Positions 5,667 to 8,576 of a stretch of DNA of 8,576 nucleotides are shown piece after piece. The stretch is from positions 1 to 8,576 of the forward strand of contig QNBS01000081.1 of the NCBI GenBank assembly GCA_003644175.1, given 5' to 3'. A program made the translations under genes and the position numbers. The notes under the pieces were generated by a model that saw only the letters and a list, made by a program, of their open reading frames with translations, did not search any database and was not told the origin of the DNA. Each line of letters opens with the position of its first letter. Positions within the stretch are counted from its first letter, which is position 1. The stretch comes from Planctomycetota bacterium. GTDB lineage: Bacteria; Planctomycetota; Phycisphaerae; Sedimentisphaerales; Anaerohalosphaeraceae.

Positions 5667-6143
5667 TCAGCCGATGCCGTCGTCGGCGCCGCCACCCTGC
5701 TGAATTATCTTTCGAGCAAAACCTGTGGCGACCATCTCGTCGGCCTCTTTTTGATCGAGCTTTTCCTGTTCCCTTATGAATTGCGATTTTGCTTCAACTC
5801 GCAGTTTCTCTAAACCTTCTTTGAACCGCCGGACTTTCAGGACTTCTGCGATTTTTTCCTTCTGCTGTGTTTCAAGTTGGCGTATTCTGCTTTCGAGCTT
5901 TTTGATCAGTTCATCATTCGTTGTCGAACTCCTCAGAAAAAGCTCCTGATTCGCTAATCGCTTCCCGGGATGCTCTTCCGTCAGACCATCGATTATGTTC
6001 ATCAGCAATCGTTTTTGCATCGCCAATACGCCTCGCGTCTGGGCCAGCTTCTCGGTCACTCCCAACAATTCGGCTCTCTTTATCTGCTCTTCCTTTCCCT
6101 TTATGTCAAGAACACGCTGTAATCGCCATGCAAATCGTTTCAT
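5667..6143 (-). CDS. fliJ: Flagellar export protein FliJ
   Basis: FliJ is the antiparallel coiled-coil stalk that inserts into the FliI hexamer ring and contacts FlhA, coupling ATP hydrolysis and proton flow to export. The 158-residue product begins with the family-typical MKRFAWRLQRVLDIKGKEEQ and is highly charged and helical throughout (about 10-145). Gly/Asp-rich residues close the C-terminus. No membrane segment or signal peptide is seen. The start is well fixed: an in-frame TGA lies directly before the ATG, and a G-rich stretch (GGGCGGG) sits just upstream. It begins 46 bases after the fliI stop, the largest gap in this part of the cluster. Sequence conservation of FliJ is low as a rule, so the call rests on the N-terminal motif, length, coiled-coil character and position after fliI. 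Confidence 0.9.
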   Translation of the reverse strand: MKRFAWRLQRVLDIKGKEEQIKRAELLGVTEKLAQTRGVLAMQKRLLMNIIDGLTEEHPGKRLANQELFLRSSTTNDELIKKLESRIRQLETQQKEKIAEVLKVRRFKEGLEKLRVEAKSQFIREQEKLDQKEADEMVATGFARKIIQQGGGADDGIG

Positions 6144-6189
6144 TCATCCCGCCCAACTCATCCACAAGCTCGCCCCGGTTGACGAGAGA

Positions 6190-7623
6190 CTAATTTTTGA
6201 TCTTTCCATGATCAACATTCAGCAATTCGTCCCACACCTCGGTAATAGCGGTTAACTGCCTGACGGTTTCATCAAAACCGGTTCTGTCGCGAACAGGCTG
6301 GATCAGAAAGTTGCTTAATCTGTCAATTAGTGCGACTGCTCCGTCAATGCGCCGGTTGCTGCCCGGTGAAAACGCTCCGATGTTTATCAGGTCCTCGGCA
6401 TCGACATAGGTGGCGTATATCTCCCTGAGTTTCTGTGCGGCGGCTCTGTGTTCTTCGCTGACCACCACGGGCATTAATCGGCTTATGCTGCCCAGAATGT
6501 CAACCGCGGGATAATGCCCGCGTTCGGCCAGTTTCCTGGACAAGACTATATGGCCGTCGAGCAGGCTCCTTGCGCTGTCCGCCACCGGGTCATTCAAGTC
6601 GTCGTTTTCAACAAGCACCGTCAGGATTCCTGTGATGCTCCCCGTTGCCGAACATCCCAATCGCTCGATAAGTCTCGGCATCAGCGAAAAAACGCTTGGA
6701 CAGTAACCTTTCGCCGCCGGCGGCTCACCGGCGGCAAGACCTATTTCCCGCTGAGCCTGGGCAAATCGCGTCAGCGAATCCATCATAAACAGAACATCCT
6801 TGCCCTTGTCCCTGAAATACTCCGCAATTGTCACGGCCACAAAGGCCGCCTTTACTCTCTGAATCGGAGGCGAATTCGATGCGGCAACCACAACCACACT
6901 GCGAGCCAGACCATCCGGGCCAAGGTTGCTTTCCAGAAACTCCCGCACCTCGCGCCCACGTTCGCCTATCAATGCGACGATATTTACATCCGCATCGCTC
7001 GAATTGGCGATATCACCTAACAACACGCTCTTGCCTACACCGCTGCCGGAGAAGATGCCAACTCGTTGTCCCCTGCCGCAGGTCAACATGCCGTCTATCG
7101 ACCTGATCCCCCACGCCAACGGCTCAGTAATCCTCCCCCGGCTTAAAGGCGCCGGCCCGCTTGCATCCAACGCCTTCCTTTCGGTTCCCGACAAATCGCC
7201 TTTATCGTCGATAGGTTTTCCCAGGCCGTTCAGCACCCGACCAAGAACGCTGTCGCTTAGATTAATATAGCGGGGGGTGCTGCGAGCCGACACCGTATCG
7301 CCGGGTGATATGCCTTCTATGTATTCCAGCGGAAGCAGTATCAGCCGATCATCCTGAAAACCCACCACTTCAGCCAATACACGCCGCCCGTCACGAACGT
7401 GGATGCCGCAAAGTTCACCAAGACCCACCTTTGGACCGCTGGATTCGACTGTCAAACCCGAAACCCGAATCACAGAACCCCGGCAATTCAACAAATTCAC
7501 CTCACGCAAAGCTGAGTGGAGCTTGTCAAAATCAATCAGATTTTCCGCCGGCTCGGCAAACTCATCCCCGTCGGCTTGCGGGCCGGCTTGAACCCGAGGT
7601 CCTTTGGTCTTGCTTGCAGTCAT
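6190..7623 (-). CDS. fliI: Flagellum-specific ATPase FliI
   Basis: FliI is the hexameric F1-beta-like ATPase of the flagellar type III export apparatus, on the cytoplasmic side of the gate. It is 477 residues long, slightly longer than the usual ~440, the extra being a low-complexity N-terminus of about 30 residues. An N-terminal beta-barrel spans roughly 45-115. The Walker A loop GSGVGKS is at 193-199, and LIGERGREV with the likely catalytic Glu is at 219-227. Walker B, in DVLFMMDSLTR, is at 276-286, followed by the family signature AQREIGLAAGEPPAAKGY. A probable arginine-finger segment, GHIVLSRKLAERGHYPAVD, is near 357-375, and the C-terminal helical domain follows. The usual GYPPSVF reads GYCPSVF (Cys308). 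The ATG follows the fliH TGA by 3 bases, with a G-rich stretch in the end of fliH as a possible ribosome site, so translation is probably coupled. Stop TAG at 6190-6192. Confidence 0.97.
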   Translation of the reverse strand: MTASKTKGPRVQAGPQADGDEFAEPAENLIDFDKLHSALREVNLLNCRGSVIRVSGLTVESSGPKVGLGELCGIHVRDGRRVLAEVVGFQDDRLILLPLEYIEGISPGDTVSARSTPRYINLSDSVLGRVLNGLGKPIDDKGDLSGTERKALDASGPAPLSRGRITEPLAWGIRSIDGMLTCGRGQRVGIFSGSGVGKSVLLGDIANSSDADVNIVALIGERGREVREFLESNLGPDGLARSVVVVAASNSPPIQRVKAAFVAVTIAEYFRDKGKDVLFMMDSLTRFAQAQREIGLAAGEPPAAKGYCPSVFSLMPRLIERLGCSATGSITGILTVLVENDDLNDPVADSARSLLDGHIVLSRKLAERGHYPAVDILGSISRLMPVVVSEEHRAAAQKLREIYATYVDAEDLINIGAFSPGSNRRIDGAVALIDRLSNFLIQPVRDRTGFDETVRQLTAITEVWDELLNVDHGKIKN

Positions 7624-7626
7624 ATA

Positions 7627-8208
7627 TCATTCCGCCTTTTCCAGCGCCTTGCCGATTTGTTCAAGATGTTCGTCAATCACCGACTTGATCACTCCTTTTG
7701 GACTTTCCAGCACACATTCGGCGCGCCCGATATTCTGATCGGCAACAAATTTGACGCCGACCGGTGCGCCGCCGGCGTCATCCCGCCGGACTTTCCGGCA
7801 GGCTGCAAGGTCCTGCGGATTCACACGTATGACTATATCCTCATGCATAGGAGCATTTTTAAGTGCTTCTTTGACAATTGCTTCGATTTCGTAGTCGCCG
7901 TCGGCGACTTTTTGCGCCAATATCTTTCTGGCAATTTCCACCGAAAGTCCGGCAATCTCCTCCTTGTGGCCGGCAACCGCCTCGTCGTAAAACCGGTTGA
8001 GCTTGCCGGCGGCGCCTTCCAGCATCCGGCAAGCCTCACCATACAAATCTTTCTGGCTTTGCAAATCATCCATCAACCCGATTCGCTCGGCGCCGTCTGC
8101 CGGATTCATTGCACTCGCGATCGGCGATGCGGCATCGACCTGATAATCATGCAATATCACCGCCGAATTAACAGGTCTGTCAAGATTGACCGTAAATGCA
8201 CCGCCCAT
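7627..8208 (-). CDS. fliH: Flagellar assembly protein FliH (FliI regulator/stator)
   Basis: FliH binds the ATPase FliI as a dimer, forms the peripheral stalk of the export ATPase complex, and links it to the C-ring and export gate. The 193-residue product has a hydrophilic N-terminus, a helical middle (about 45-100, including SVEIARKIL), and a C-terminal FliH/YscL-type domain (about 105-190). That domain carries the hallmarks IVIRVNPQDL and FVADQNIGRAECVLESPKGV. The ATG lies 4 bases after the fliG stop. An in-frame TAG at 8221-8223 rules out a meaningful N-terminal extension. A weak purine-rich stretch (AGAAGAA) inside the end of fliG may serve as the ribosome site. One oddity is that the protein has no tryptophan, whereas enterobacterial FliH uses two N-terminal Trp residues to dock on the gate and C-ring. 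Its position between fliG and fliI supports the call. Confidence 0.93.
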   Translation of the reverse strand: MGGAFTVNLDRPVNSAVILHDYQVDAASPIASAMNPADGAERIGLMDDLQSQKDLYGEACRMLEGAAGKLNRFYDEAVAGHKEEIAGLSVEIARKILAQKVADGDYEIEAIVKEALKNAPMHEDIVIRVNPQDLAACRKVRRDDAGGAPVGVKFVADQNIGRAECVLESPKGVIKSVIDEHLEQIGKALEKAE

Positions 8209-8212
8209 TGCA

Positions 8213-8576
8213 TTATTCTTCTATAAAGTTGAGTTCGCCTTTTTCGTTCATATTGCGCAAAGCTCCGACAATCTCTTCCCGGGCCTGCTCAATGTCTTCT
8301 TTCTTTGGCGCCGACATAAGGGATGTTTCCTCCTCTATTGCAGCCCTGGCGCGTTCGGAGATATTCGCCTTGATTTTCTCGGCAATCGCTTCATCGGCCT
8401 TGACCAATGCCAACGCCATTTTCTGCGAATCGACTTCTCGCAGGCCTTCCTGCAGAGACCTGTCGGCAACTTGCACGATATCCTCCCAGATTATCATAAG
8501 ATTGACTACCTTATCTCCCACCTCGCTGTCTTCTTCTTTTACCGCAGTAAGCAAACCGTCTCGAAGTTCTTTGCCG
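8213..8576 (-). CDS. fliG: Flagellar motor switch protein FliG, C-terminal part (5' end beyond the window)
   Basis: FliG is the rotor protein of the C-ring. Its C-terminal domain meets the MotA stator and receives torque at the cytoplasmic face. The last 121 codons are visible and the frame is open to the window edge, so an apparent TTG start at 8554 is not the real start. The segment IWEDIVQVADRSLQEGLREV matches the conserved FliG_C pattern (FEDLV..DDRS.Q..LREVD), and the following stretch ends in EKGEL, as FliG proteins do. By hand alignment to the E. coli torque helix (R281, D288, D289, R297), this protein has R, E, E and K, so the charges are kept. K264 aligns to V with a K next to it. 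It ends in TAA, 4 bases before fliH. The family call is certain; the residue mapping is from memory. Confidence 0.95.
   Translation of the reverse strand, partial: GKELRDGLLTAVKEEDSEVGDKVVNLMIIWEDIVQVADRSLQEGLREVDSQKMALALVKADEAIAEKIKANISERARAAIEEETSLMSAPKKEDIEQAREEIVGALRNMNEKGELNFIEE

Overview
The window is a run of flagellar motor and flagellar type III export genes, all on the minus strand and packed head to tail. In transcription order (right to left) they are fliG (3' part only), fliH, fliI, fliJ, a MotE/YlxF-like gene, motA, motB, a second motB-family gene, a 192-base gap carrying a candidate sigma-54 promoter, then fliO, fliP, fliQ and fliR. I see no convincing gene on the plus strand, no RNA gene, no CRISPR array and no transposase.

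Layout. Bases 5667-8576 encode the rotor/ATPase end: the FliG C-terminus, the FliH regulator, the FliI ATPase and the FliJ stalk. Bases 2710-5630 encode the stator block: a single-TM coiled-coil protein with a MotE/MgtE-N-like tail, MotA, and two different MotB-family proteins. Bases 2518-2709 are non-coding and contain a GG-N10-GC (-24/-12) element, an upstream 11-bp direct repeat and two overlapping inverted repeats. Bases 187-2517 encode the membrane core of the export gate (FliO, FliP, FliQ, FliR). Bases 1-186 are non-coding; they hold a hairpin and an AT-rich degenerate direct repeat. Apart from these two gaps, intergenic distances run from a 4-base overlap to 46 bases, as expected for one polycistronic unit.

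How it works together. FliH/FliI/FliJ deliver and energise export substrates; FliP/Q/R form the export gate, assembled with FliO. MotA and MotB form the ion-conducting stator that drives FliG. The arrangement resembles the large flagellar clusters of spirochaetes and Firmicutes (fliG-H-I-J-ylxF ... fliO-P-Q-R). However, fliK, flgD/flgE, fliL and fliM/fliN are absent from the interior, and flhB/flhA do not follow fliR within the window.

Organism. A diderm bacterium with moderate GC content is likely. The degenerate 'ATTTAGTGCTT / TTCGTATTT' repeat, the tandem MotB genes and the sigma-54-type promoter make me favour Planctomycetota (Phycisphaerae-like). This is inference from memory of such genomes, at perhaps 0.5-0.6 confidence. 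The region is mostly a conventional flagellar operon. The parts worth a second look are the second MotB, the altered peptidoglycan-binding residues, and the regulatory gap at 2518-2709. I do not see a wholly new system.
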